Notes under the pieces: model-generated
Told to the model about the DNA's origin: nothing
The model's input: only the letters and a program-made list of their open reading frames with translations
Databases searched by the model: none
Assembly: GCF_030697065.1 (NCBI RefSeq)
Contig: NZ_JAUYQU010000087.1
Location: 29,179 to 93,178 of the forward strand
Origin: Bradyrhizobium sp.
Lineage (GTDB): Bacteria > Pseudomonadota > Alphaproteobacteria > Rhizobiales > Xanthobacteraceae
Length of the DNA: 64,000 nucleotides
Reading direction: 5' to 3'
Made by a program: the position numbers and the translations under genes
Part shown: positions 27,089 to 35,746 of the stretch, in pieces
Layout: every line of letters starts with the position of its first letter
Numbering within the stretch: position 1 is the first letter of the stretch

Positions 27089-28458
27089 GCCGCAAGGCGC
27101 CCGAGCTGCTGGCCCCGGCCGGTTCGCTGGCCATGCTGGAGACGGCCTTCGCCTTCGGGGCCGATGCCATCTACGCCGGTCAGCCGCGTTACTCGCTGCG
27201 CGTGCGCAACAACGACTTCGGCGACATCGAGGTGCTGAAAGCCGGCATCGACCGCGCGCACGAACTCGGGCGCAAGTTCTTCCTCGTGTCCAACATCTTC
27301 CCGCACGGCAACAAGGTCAAGAGCTATGTGAGCAATATGGCGCCGGTGATTGCGCTGAAGCCCGACGCCATGATCATGTCGGACCCCGGCCTCATCATGC
27401 TGGTGCGCGAGACCTGGCCCGAGATGGAGATCCACCTCTCGGTGCAGGCCAACACCGTCAACTCGGCGGCCGTGAAGTTCTGGAACCGGGTGGGCGTCAA
27501 GCGCATCATCCTTTCGCGCGAGTTGTCGCTGGACCAGGTCGAGCAGATCCGCCAGGATTGCCCGGACAGCGAGCTCGAAGTCTTCGTGCACGGCGCGCTG
27601 TGCATCGCCTACTCGGGCCGCTGCCTGCTCTCGGGTTACTTCAACCACCGCGACGCCAACCAGGGCAGCTGCACCAACGCCTGCCGCTGGGACTACAAGA
27701 CCCACACGGCGCAGGTCGACGCCAGCGGCGACGTGCTCGCGCCGCCACGCGCTGCCGGCCACAGCTGCGGCTCCGGCGAGACGTTGCCCAGCGAGGCGCG
27801 CGAATCGATTTCCTACCTGCTCGAAGAAAGCAAGCGCCCCGGCGAGTTCATGCCCATCGAGGAAGACGAGCACGGCACCTATGTGATGAACTCCAAGGAC
27901 CTGCGCGCCATCGAGCACATCCAGCGCCTGGTGGCCATCGGCGTCGACTCGCTCAAGATCGAGGGCCGCACCAAGAGCCCGTACTACGTGGCGCGCACCG
28001 TGCAGAGCTACCGCCAGGCGATCGATGACGCCGCCGCCGGCCGCGGCCTGGACCCGGCCCTGCTGGGCCAGCTCGAAGGCCTGGCCAACCGCGGCTACAC
28101 CTCGGGCTTCTACCAGCGCCACACGCCGCAGGAAACGCAGAACTACCTGAAGGGCTTTTCCGAATCGGGCCGCAGTCAGTACGTGGGCGATGTCCTGGCC
28201 TTTGATGCCGCGCGTGGCCTGGCGCAGGTGCGTGTGCGCAACAAGTTTTCTGTGGGCGACCGGCTCGAACTGATCCAGCCCGCTGGCAATGCGGACTACG
28301 ACATCAGCCGCATGGAGAACGCTGAAGGTCAGCCCGTGAACGTGGCTCCCGGTGACGGCCATACCGTCTGGCTGCCGCTGCCGGCCAGCAGTGTTGGCGC
28401 CTTCGTGGCGCGTTACGTGAACCTGCCCGCCCAGGCGCCGGAGACCGCCGCTGCCTGA
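27085..28458 (+). CDS. yegQ: tRNA hydroxylation protein TrhP/YegQ (peptidase U32 family)
   Basis: 457 residues. The U32 family signature is visible (ELEVFVHGALCIAYSGRCLLSG) with the cysteines of the iron-sulfur cluster in C...SCTNACRWDY and HSCGSGE. In E. coli this protein (TrhP, formerly YegQ) makes 5-hydroxyuridine at tRNA position 34 and needs prephenate. Here the gene is coupled to aroQ by an ATGA overlap, which links the modification to the shikimate pathway. A 14-bp gap separates it from arfB. Confidence 0.9.
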   Translation: MSRKAPELLAPAGSLAMLETAFAFGADAIYAGQPRYSLRVRNNDFGDIEVLKAGIDRAHELGRKFFLVSNIFPHGNKVKSYVSNMAPVIALKPDAMIMSDPGLIMLVRETWPEMEIHLSVQANTVNSAAVKFWNRVGVKRIILSRELSLDQVEQIRQDCPDSELEVFVHGALCIAYSGRCLLSGYFNHRDANQGSCTNACRWDYKTHTAQVDASGDVLAPPRAAGHSCGSGETLPSEARESISYLLEESKRPGEFMPIEEDEHGTYVMNSKDLRAIEHIQRLVAIGVDSLKIEGRTKSPYYVARTVQSYRQAIDDAAAGRGLDPALLGQLEGLANRGYTSGFYQRHTPQETQNYLKGFSESGRSQYVGDVLAFDAARGLAQVRVRNKFSVGDRLELIQPAGNADYDISRMENAEGQPVNVAPGDGHTVWLPLPASSVGAFVARYVNLPAQAPETAAA

Positions 28459-28471
28459 GGCGGCGCCTGCC

Positions 28472-28897
28472 ATGTCCCAGCCCGCCCTCTTGCAGGTCGA
28501 CGAGGCCGAGGTGCAGATCAGCGCCATCCGCGCCCAGGGCGCGGGCGGGCAGAACGTCAACAAGGTCTCCAGCGCGATCCACCTGCGCTTCGACATCCCC
28601 GCCTCGTCCTTGCCCGAGGACGTGAAGGAGCGCCTGCTGGCCCTCCGCGACAGCCGTATCACCCAGGAGGGTGTGCTGGTCCTCAAGGCCCAGCAGCACC
28701 GCAGCCAGGACCTGAACCGGCTCGACGCATTTTCCCGCCTGCACGAGCTGGTCAACAGCGTGGCCCAAGCACCCAAGACGCGCCGCGCCACGAAGCCCAC
28801 CTATGGCTCACGTCAGCGTCGGCTCGAAGGCAAGAGCCAGCGTTCCGAGACCAAGGCGCAACGGGGGCGGGTGCGCAACGGATCGGACTCGCACTGA
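28472..28897 (+). CDS. arfB: Peptidyl-tRNA hydrolase ArfB (YaeJ)
   Basis: 141 residues. The release-factor catalytic motif GGQ is at 25-27 (AQGAGGQNVNKVSSA), and the C-terminal tail is strongly basic (KTRRATKPTYGSRQRRLEGK), as needed to enter the empty mRNA channel. ArfB rescues stalled ribosomes that lack a stop codon. It is the last gene of the aroQ-yegQ-arfB run, all of which touch translation or aromatic synthesis. The codon use matches its neighbours. Confidence 0.93.
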   Translation: MSQPALLQVDEAEVQISAIRAQGAGGQNVNKVSSAIHLRFDIPASSLPEDVKERLLALRDSRITQEGVLVLKAQQHRSQDLNRLDAFSRLHELVNSVAQAPKTRRATKPTYGSRQRRLEGKSQRSETKAQRGRVRNGSDSH

Positions 28898-28996
28898 GAA
28901 CGGCTGGGCCTTGCCGATATGACCCTTTTGGGGGATGGCGCATGCAGGGCTGCACGCCAATAATCCCCGCTGCTGTCAACTTCCCTCAATCTGCTC

Positions 28997-29740
28997 ATGG
29001 TTCAACTCCTGTTCATCGCGGCCTTCCTCTTCATCGCGTTCATCGCACCTCTCAAGATCACCCTGGGGGTGGCTTGCTCCCTGCTGCTGGTCGTAGGTAT
29101 GGTCACACTGACGGCTCGCAAGCTGTCCGGGGCGCCATCCTCGCTGGGGGATGCGGTGCGTGCCGTGGGTCTGTCTTTCCTATTTGTGGTGTTGGCAGGG
29201 TTTGCTCTGTTCAAGTTCGCGGATCTGACCGGCTTCCGTCATTTCAGCGGGCTCTCCCTCTGGCTCGTGCTGGGCCTTTTCCTGCTGGCCTATGTGCTGG
29301 GCTTCAAGCTGAGTCTGGGTTTGCCTCTGGTGACGAGCCTGATGGTTGCACTGGTTGCTGCCGTGATTTCCACCGCTCTGTATTGGGCAACGCGTGGTCC
29401 TGAGACTTCGCACGTATTTCGGGCAAATCCGAACGATCCAGCTTCGCAGTTGAAGGTGGATGAGCTCAACTACATGAGTCAGAAGTTGTTTCCGGCGCTG
29501 GCTCAGGAAATGCAGCGGATGACGACGCAATGTTCTCCCAGCGATGCCGATCTGAAGATCAAGTTCAGGCTGAGTGCCATCGTGGCACGGGACGGACGGA
29601 TGAACTCGGTATCCGTGCAACCCCAGAGCGCGTATTCCCAGTGCGTGGCCCGTTATTTCGAGCAGAAGCATTGGCCTGCGCCTGCCTGTGATTGCACTGC
29701 ACTACCGATCGGTTTCAATTTCGGTGGCCGCGACAATTGA
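28997..29740 (+). CDS. Membrane protein with a TonB-C-like C-terminal domain
   Basis: 247 residues. Four membrane segments occupy about residues 1-130 (VQLLFIAAFLFIAFIAPL, ACSLLLVVGMVTL, AVGLSFLFVVLAGFALF, LWLVLGLFLLAYVLG). After residue 140 comes a soluble part ending in DLKIKFRLSAIVARDGRMNS and YFEQKHWPAPACDC. The pattern V-x-DG-x-hydrophobic and a closing W-P-A resembles TonB C-terminal domains; this is a weak inference. No name is given. It stands 99 bp after arfB and 98 bp before the DsbA-like gene. Confidence 0.65.
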   Translation: MVQLLFIAAFLFIAFIAPLKITLGVACSLLLVVGMVTLTARKLSGAPSSLGDAVRAVGLSFLFVVLAGFALFKFADLTGFRHFSGLSLWLVLGLFLLAYVLGFKLSLGLPLVTSLMVALVAAVISTALYWATRGPETSHVFRANPNDPASQLKVDELNYMSQKLFPALAQEMQRMTTQCSPSDADLKIKFRLSAIVARDGRMNSVSVQPQSAYSQCVARYFEQKHWPAPACDCTALPIGFNFGGRDN

Positions 29741-29838
29741 AACCGAGGAGCCGGAGCCAAGGCCCCGCCTTCGCACGGTTTATCGGGCTGGGCCACAATT
29801 TCAGCTTGTCTTCCAAGACGTCCACCCCTGAAATCTCC

Positions 29839-30510
29839 ATGACCACCTCTCTCCAAATCGATTTCGTTTCCGACATTGCCTGTCCCTGGTGTGCTGTCGG
29901 CCTGGGTGGCCTGGAACAGGCGCTGGACAAGCTGCTGGGCCAGGTCGATGCCCACATCAGTTTCCAGCCCTTCGAGCTCAACCCGGCCATGGGCCCCGAG
30001 GGCCAGGACATGACCGAGCACCTGACGCAGAAGTACGGCTCAAGCGCTGAGCAGCAGGCGCAGATTCGCGAGACCATCCGTGCGCGTGGCGCCGAGGTGG
30101 GGTTCAGCTTCAAGCCCGAGGGGCGCGGCCGCATCTGGAACACCTTCGACGCCCACCGCCTCCTGCACTGGGCCGGCGAACTGGGCCCCGACCGGCAGTA
30201 CGCGCTCAAGAAGGAACTGCTGGCCGCCTACCACGGCCGTGCCGAGAATGTGTCCGATGCCGAGGTGCTGCTGCGTGCCTGCCGCACGGTGGGCCTGGAC
30301 GAGGCCCGCGCCCGCGAGATCCTGGGCGGTGACGAGTACGCCCTGGTCGTGCGCCAGAACGAGTTGCAGTGGCAGCAGGCCGGCATCAGCTCCGTGCCCG
30401 CTGTCATCGTGAACGGCCGCTACCTGATCTCGGGCGGCCAACCCGCGGCGGCCTACGAGCAGGCCCTGCGCCGCATCGCCGCCGAGGCTGCAGCTCCCGA
30501 CCCGGCCTGA
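29839..30510 (+). CDS. DsbA-family oxidoreductase (FrnE-like)
   Basis: 223 residues. The thioredoxin-fold active site is CPWC (IDFVSDIACPWCAVGL), and the cis-Pro loop is ISSVPAVIVNGRYLISGGQP. This is the cytoplasmic FrnE branch of the DsbA family, without a signal peptide. Related proteins act as disulfide isomerases or 2-hydroxychromene-carboxylate isomerase-like enzymes. The start at 29839 (MTTSLQ) is right before the first strand; the frame extends upstream into the previous gene's 3' end without homology. Confidence 0.88.
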   Translation: MTTSLQIDFVSDIACPWCAVGLGGLEQALDKLLGQVDAHISFQPFELNPAMGPEGQDMTEHLTQKYGSSAEQQAQIRETIRARGAEVGFSFKPEGRGRIWNTFDAHRLLHWAGELGPDRQYALKKELLAAYHGRAENVSDAEVLLRACRTVGLDEARAREILGGDEYALVVRQNELQWQQAGISSVPAVIVNGRYLISGGQPAAAYEQALRRIAAEAAAPDPA

Positions 30511-30648
30511 GCGACAGCAAACTGCAAGCTTTTGTTTCCGCAGACCGACAGCCCGGCGGCTTTGGGGTAAGGTCGGGAATTGCGGTGGGATTCGCAACGC
30601 GCGCCATGCGCGTCGCGAGGTATGCATCCCCCGCCCAAGGAGAAAGCC

Positions 30649-31182
30649 ATGTCGGTCCTGCTGCGTTACGTGATGATCGTGATCGCCTGCATCTGTCTGC
30701 TGGCGGGCATGCAACTGCCCCATCTGGCCGACCAGTACGCCAAGCGCGTCGATGCGACGCTGCGTGAAGTCACCCTCAATTTCCAGCCCTTCCTGATCAT
30801 CGCGAACCAGCACACGGCGGGCAACGTCGAGGCGCTGATCGCCATGCACCGCCAGAGCAATGTGGCCGCCTTCAAGGCCGAGGGCGACGCCATCGAGCGC
30901 ATGTACCAGCGCAAGCTGCGCTTCGAGGGCGAGGCCAAAGCGTTGCAGACCCATCTGCCGGGTCGTCTGTGGCATGTGGCCTTCCGCGCCGACCCGGACC
31001 TGCGTGAGCAGACCCTGATCCAGTACAACGCCACCGTGCCCTTGACGCAGGAGGCCCTGATCGCCGGCGGCGTGGTGGCGCTGCTCATGCTGCTGCTGCT
31101 GGAAGTCGCCATGGCCGTGGGCCGTCGCCTGCAGGCGGTGGCCACGCGCTACATCAACCACCGCTGGCGCGGTGCGGCCTAG
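30649..31182 (+). CDS. DUF2937 membrane protein
   Basis: 177 residues with an N-terminal membrane segment (LLRYVMIVIACICLLAGM), a long soluble periplasmic region and a C-terminal membrane segment (IAGGVVALLMLLLLEVAMAV). This fits DUF2937, a family of unknown function. AAGGAG lies nine bases upstream of the start at 30649. The stop TAG is inside the palindrome CTAG shared with the stop of the convergent transglutaminase gene. Confidence 0.8.
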   Translation: MSVLLRYVMIVIACICLLAGMQLPHLADQYAKRVDATLREVTLNFQPFLIIANQHTAGNVEALIAMHRQSNVAAFKAEGDAIERMYQRKLRFEGEAKALQTHLPGRLWHVAFRADPDLREQTLIQYNATVPLTQEALIAGGVVALLMLLLLEVAMAVGRRLQAVATRYINHRWRGAA

Positions 31183-32084
31183 CCGTCGACCGGCTCCACC
31201 GTCACGGCCACCGTCAGGGTGTGCTGGCCGCCGCCGTGGATGACGCCGCGGATGGGCGAGATGTCCGCGTAGTCGCGGCCCGTGGCCACCGTCACGTAGT
31301 CCTCGCCCGGTGTGCCCCAGCCGTCGCGGTCATTGGTCGGGTCCAGGTCATACCAGCCCTGGCCCTCCTCGGCTCCGGGCAGGTCCGGCAGGAAGATCGA
31401 CACCCAGGCGTGTGAAGCATCGCTGCCCACCAGCCTCGGCTGGCCGGGTGCGGGCTGGGTCAGCAGATAACCGCTGACATAACGCGCGGCCAGGCCCAGG
31501 CTGCGCAGGCAGCCCAGCATGATGTGGGCGAAGTCCTGGCACACGCCCTTGCGCTGGGCCAGGGCTTCGAGGGGTGGTGTGTTGACCTCGGTGCTGGCCG
31601 TTTCGTACGTGAAGTCCGCATGGATGCGTTGCATCAGGTCGCGTGCGCCGGCCAGGGCCGACACGTCGGGACCGAAGCTGGGGCGCGCATAGGCTGCGAA
31701 GGCTTCGTGACGCGGCGCGCGTGCCGAGGCAAAACTGAACTCGGCGGCCGAGCTCCACGCGGCGCCTGCATGGTAGCGAAACTGTTCGCGCAAGGTCTCC
31801 CAGCCGATGCGGCTGTCGACGGCTTCGGGCGCGCGCGTGCGTACCTCGCTGCGAGCCACCACGCGCAACTCGGTGTGCGGCGTCTGCAAGGAGAAGAAGA
31901 CGCGCCGGTTGCCGTAGATGTCGTCGGTCTGCGTTGTCTGGGCGGGCGTGGGGGACACGTCAAGGCGGTGACTCAGCAGGGTCTGGTACGGGGTGTCCAG
32001 CGGCTGCAGGTAGGCCACGTGCTGCGCGGTCTCGACGGCCGGCGTGTAGTCGTAGTGGGTCTCGTGCGTGACGCGCAGATCCAT
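31179..32084 (-). CDS. Transglutaminase-like protein (cluster member, TG1)
   Basis: 301 residues. An N-terminal beta-rich domain (VTHETHYDYTPAVETAQHV) is followed by the papain-like transglutaminase core with Cys182 (KGVCQDFAHIML), His225 (DASHAWVSIFLP) and Asp248 (WYDLDPTND), so it is probably active as a cysteine protease or amidotransferase. It lies 23 bp downstream of the ATP-grasp/alpha-E fusion on the same strand. Homologues occur in the predicted peptide-tagging gene neighbourhoods with alpha-E, ATP-grasp and Anbu genes. The start at 32084 is the conserved MDLRVTHE. Confidence 0.9.
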   Translation of the reverse strand: MDLRVTHETHYDYTPAVETAQHVAYLQPLDTPYQTLLSHRLDVSPTPAQTTQTDDIYGNRRVFFSLQTPHTELRVVARSEVRTRAPEAVDSRIGWETLREQFRYHAGAAWSSAAEFSFASARAPRHEAFAAYARPSFGPDVSALAGARDLMQRIHADFTYETASTEVNTPPLEALAQRKGVCQDFAHIMLGCLRSLGLAARYVSGYLLTQPAPGQPRLVGSDASHAWVSIFLPDLPGAEEGQGWYDLDPTNDRDGWGTPGEDYVTVATGRDYADISPIRGVIHGGGQHTLTVAVTVEPVDG

Positions 32085-32107
32085 GGTCTTTCCTGCCGGC
32101 GCCCGGG

Positions 32108-34672
32108 TCAGGCCCCCAGGCTCTTGCCGGAGTCGCCCGTGTGGGTGAAGTAGCGCAGGCTGATCTCGTCCGAGACGCGCCAGGCGGCCTCGCTGCACTG
32201 CGCCAGCAATTCGGCCAGCCGGGGCAATGCGCCGTCCTCGCGGGTCTGGCACAGCGCATCAAACTCCCACTGCTCGGGGTCGGGCACCATCAGGGCCAGG
32301 GCATCCATCTCGCCGCTTGGGTTGCCGGCGAGCTTGGCCAGGCGGCCACGCAGGGTCTGCACCACCCAACCGAGGGAGCGCGGGTTGTCCCGGTCCAGCA
32401 CCAGCAAATCCAGCAGGGCCGGCACTTCGCGGGCCTGCTGGTACTGCGCGTGGAAGGTGATGGTGCTGTCGAACAGGGCGATCAGCGCCTCGAAGCCGCC
32501 GTCGTCATGGACGGCGCCGGTCTCGAAACTGCGGGCCAAGGCGGGCGCCAGGAAGCACAGGCGCTCGATCTGGCGGCCGATGGACAGCAGGCGCCAGCCG
32601 TCGTCGCGGGTCATGCGGTCGGTCTGGGCGCCGGTGATGGCGGCCAGGTGGCCGCTGGCCGATTCCAGCGCGCGCAGGGCTTCCACGGCAGAGTAGTCGC
32701 CCTGGGCCACGTGCTTCGCGCAGCGCTGCGTCATCTCGGCTTCGGCCCGGGTGATGATGTTCCACTGCTCCTGCGAGAGCCGCTCGCGCACCGCGGCGGC
32801 GGCCAGCTTGAGCGCGCGCAGGGTGTAGCCCACGCTGGTGGCCATGTCGTGGCTGCCCAGGCTGGCAATCAGCGAGCGCTCGAACACGCGGCGCGCCTGC
32901 AGGGCGGTGGGCACGTCCGGCAGCACCAGGGTGTTGCGCAAAGCCAGGTCGCTGAGCCAGGTCAGCAGCGCGGGCGAGCAGGGGTCCTGCCCGTTCAGGC
33001 TGTCGAGCGTGAGTCGTGCCAGCCGGATGTTGTTTTCGGTGCGCTCCGTGTAGCGGCCCAGCCAGTAGAGATTCTCGGCGGCGCGGCTGGTGACCAGGCG
33101 TTTGCGCTGCGTGAGGATGGGGGTGGCGTGGTGGGTCGACAGCAAGGTCGTACGGTCGACCTCACCGTGGGTCATGACCCAGGTGTCCGCGCTGCTGCCG
33201 CCGCGCTGCATGGAGGCCATGCCCGCGCTGGCGTTCACCAGCCGGGTCAGGCCGCCGGGCAGCACGCGCCAGGACTGCGGGCCGTCGGCGATGGCAAACA
33301 CGCGCAGCATGAGCGAGCGCGGCGTGATGCGATCGTCCTGCCAGGTGGGCATCTGCGAAGGCGGCAGGTAGCGCTGCACCGTGTGCTGGTCACCCGCGCG
33401 CATGATGCGACCGGCCCATTCGTCCAGTCCGCTGCGTGTCAGGCTGCGGCCGAGCACGGCCTCGAAGCCGCTGGCCGCATCCGGATAGGTCGGCTTGATG
33501 ACGCACTCGGCCAGGCGGGGCAGCACGTCTTCCATGCCGGCGCGTTCGCCGCACCACCAGGTGGGCAGCGCCGGCAGGTGCATCTTTTCCCCCAGCAGGT
33601 GGCTGGCGATGGCCGGCAGGAAACCCAGCATGGCGCTCGATTCGAGAAAGGCCGAACCCGGTGCGTTGGCCACCAGCACGTTGCCCGCGCGGATGGCCTG
33701 CAGCAGGCCGGGCACGCCCAGCGTGGAGTCGGCGCGCAGTTCCAGCGGGTCCAGGAATTCGTCGTCCAGGCGCTTGAGCAGGCCGTGCACCGGCTCCAGG
33801 CCGCGCAGGGTCTTGAGGTAGAGCTTCTGGTCGCGCACCGTCAGGTCGCTGCCTTCCACCAGGGTCAAGCCCAGATAGCGCGCCAGGTAGGCGTGCTCGA
33901 AATAGGTTTCGTTGTAGGGGCCGGGGGTGAGCAGGGCGATATGCGAATCGGCGCCGGCCGGGCTCATCTGCTTGAGCGCGTCGATCAGTGCGCGGTAGGT
34001 CGCGGCCAGGCGCTGGATGTGCATGCCCTCGAAGGCCGGCGCGAACTGGCGCGAGATCGAAATGCGGTTCTCCAGCAGGTAGCCCAGGCCCGAGGGGGCC
34101 TGCGTGCGCTGCGAGATCACCCACCAATTGCCGTCGGGACCGCGCGCCAGGTCAAAGGCGGCAATGTGCAGGTGCGTGCCACCCACGGGCGCCACACCGT
34201 GCATGGGGCGCAGGTAGCCGGGGTGGCCCTGCACCAGCGCGGGCGGCAGCAGGCCGGCCTTGAGCAGTTCCTGCGGGCCATAGACATCGGCCATCACGTG
34301 TTCCAGCACGCGCACCCGCTGCAGCACGCCGGTCTCGATCTGCTGCCAGCTCTCGGGCGTGATGATCAGCGGGAACAAGTCGAGCGACCACGGCCGTTGC
34401 GGGCCGCTGGCATCGCTGTACACGTTGTAGCTCACGCCGTTGTCGCGGATCTGGCGCGCCAGGCTCTGGGCGCGGTGGTTCAGGTCGGCGAAACCTTCGT
34501 GGCCCATCTGCTCGAAGAATTCTGCCCAGGCTGGCGTCGCCTGCTGTCCCGACAGGCCGCCGCGGAATTCATCGTAGTGGCCGCTGCCGGCCGGTAGCGC
34601 CAAGGCCGCTGCCCGTTGGGCCGGCGAGGGTGGGCCGGCAGTGTCGAAGAGGTCGGGATTGGCGTGGTCCAC
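32108..34672 (-). CDS. Circularly permuted ATP-grasp and alpha-E fusion protein
   Basis: 854 residues. The N-terminal 510 or so form the circularly permuted ATP-grasp ligase (YNVYSDASGPQRPWSLDLFP, SGLGYLLENRISISRQF, LTPGPYNETYFEHAYLARYL, VIKPTYPDAASGFEAVLG, LPGGLTRLVNA). The rest is an alpha-E helical domain (SRAAENLYWLGRYTERTENN, LERLC-type helices). It is the fused counterpart of the two separate genes at 39364-40875 and 40877-41836. ATP-grasp ligases join a carboxylate to an amine via acyl phosphate, here probably an amino-acid or peptide bond. Translation starts at a GTG (34672). Confidence 0.9.
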   Translation of the reverse strand: MDHANPDLFDTAGPPSPAQRAAALALPAGSGHYDEFRGGLSGQQATPAWAEFFEQMGHEGFADLNHRAQSLARQIRDNGVSYNVYSDASGPQRPWSLDLFPLIITPESWQQIETGVLQRVRVLEHVMADVYGPQELLKAGLLPPALVQGHPGYLRPMHGVAPVGGTHLHIAAFDLARGPDGNWWVISQRTQAPSGLGYLLENRISISRQFAPAFEGMHIQRLAATYRALIDALKQMSPAGADSHIALLTPGPYNETYFEHAYLARYLGLTLVEGSDLTVRDQKLYLKTLRGLEPVHGLLKRLDDEFLDPLELRADSTLGVPGLLQAIRAGNVLVANAPGSAFLESSAMLGFLPAIASHLLGEKMHLPALPTWWCGERAGMEDVLPRLAECVIKPTYPDAASGFEAVLGRSLTRSGLDEWAGRIMRAGDQHTVQRYLPPSQMPTWQDDRITPRSLMLRVFAIADGPQSWRVLPGGLTRLVNASAGMASMQRGGSSADTWVMTHGEVDRTTLLSTHHATPILTQRKRLVTSRAAENLYWLGRYTERTENNIRLARLTLDSLNGQDPCSPALLTWLSDLALRNTLVLPDVPTALQARRVFERSLIASLGSHDMATSVGYTLRALKLAAAAVRERLSQEQWNIITRAEAEMTQRCAKHVAQGDYSAVEALRALESASGHLAAITGAQTDRMTRDDGWRLLSIGRQIERLCFLAPALARSFETGAVHDDGGFEALIALFDSTITFHAQYQQAREVPALLDLLVLDRDNPRSLGWVVQTLRGRLAKLAGNPSGEMDALALMVPDPEQWEFDALCQTREDGALPRLAELLAQCSEAAWRVSDEISLRYFTHTGDSGKSLGA

Positions 34673-34808
34673 TGTGACGGTATTGTTACATCACTACCGC
34701 ATGGCAAAGCGGTTTTCTGACTCTTGAAACACAGACGGACCGGGAATTTGCGGCTTCCTGGCAACTGGCCGGCGGCAAGCCGTCATGTTGAAGTACCTAG
34801 CCCCTGAA

Positions 34809-35672
34809 CTATCCGTCCGTGGACAGCGCATACGGCACATGTTGCGGCACGACGAGCGTGCCCTGTGCATCGGGGATGGCCTCGATGTGCATCACGGGGG
34901 CCGATCCGCGCACACCACCGAAGATGGTGGCAAAAGCGGTATCGGCGGCATCCCGGCCGGTGGCAAAGCGCACAAAACCCATGGGGATGGCCACGCCTGA
35001 GGGGTCGAAGAGGTACCAGCGGTCGCCCAGATAGGCCTCCACATAGGCATGGAAGTCGGTCGGGCCCAGGCCCGGGTCTGCACCATAGTCGATGCCGGTG
35101 ACAAAACGGGCCGGTATGTTGACGGCGCGACACAGGGCAATCATCAGGTGGGCAAAGTCGCGGCACACGCCGACCTCGTCCAGCAAGGTATCGACGGCGG
35201 ACGTGTTGCCGGTGGAGGAGTTGGAGCGGAAGGCGACCCGATGCATCACCCAGTCGCGGATGGCCTGGACCCGCTCGTAGCCCTGGCGCAGATGACCAAA
35301 TTCCTTGACCGCCAGCCGGTGCAGCCGGTCTGACTGGCAATAGCGGCTGGGGTAGATGTAGGGCAGCACCGACTCCGGCAGGTTGGCCACGGCCACCTCA
35401 CCGATCTGCTCCGGTGCCGCGGTGTAGTGGTTGATGTCCACCGTGGCGTCATAACGCACCGTCAGCGGACCAGCAAAGGCCTCGAGGCGAAGGATGCGGG
35501 TGGCCGTGACGGGGTCGGTGGACAGATGGGGCAGCAGGTTCTGGCTGATGCCCAGCGACTCGCTCACCACGGTCTGGTGCCGGGTTTTCGCGGCATGCAG
35601 GCTGAAGATGAAATCACAACCGGGCGGGTCGATGTCGTAATTCAGCTCGATCGAGAATTTGAGTCTGACCAA
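34809..35672 (-). CDS. Transglutaminase-like protein (cluster member, TG2)
   Basis: 287 residues. An N-terminal beta domain (VRLKFSIELNYDIDPPGCDF) precedes the transglutaminase core with Cys170 (EVGVCRDFAHLMIALC), His208 (TDFHAYVEAYLGD) and Asp223 (YLFDPSG), so the triad is intact. No signal peptide, so cytoplasmic. It starts 74 bp after the stop of the transglutaminase-DUF2126 gene and ends 136 bp before the fusion protein start, on the same strand, so all four minus-strand genes could form one transcription unit. Confidence 0.9.
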   Translation of the reverse strand: MVRLKFSIELNYDIDPPGCDFIFSLHAAKTRHQTVVSESLGISQNLLPHLSTDPVTATRILRLEAFAGPLTVRYDATVDINHYTAAPEQIGEVAVANLPESVLPYIYPSRYCQSDRLHRLAVKEFGHLRQGYERVQAIRDWVMHRVAFRSNSSTGNTSAVDTLLDEVGVCRDFAHLMIALCRAVNIPARFVTGIDYGADPGLGPTDFHAYVEAYLGDRWYLFDPSGVAIPMGFVRFATGRDAADTAFATIFGGVRGSAPVMHIEAIPDAQGTLVVPQHVPYALSTDG

Positions 35673-35746
35673 TTCGATCTTTCGGTAAACGGGCGCTCTG
35701 TGCGTGGATTCAGACAGGGTAGCAGTTGCAGCGGCCGGCCCTCAGT

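Noticed and set aside
32141..34597. Rightward 818-codon open frame over the ATP-grasp/alpha-E fusion
   Set aside because: Composition is typical of an antisense frame (Gly/Gln/His/Arg/Val-rich), with no domain; the leftward protein is a clear homologue of known families.
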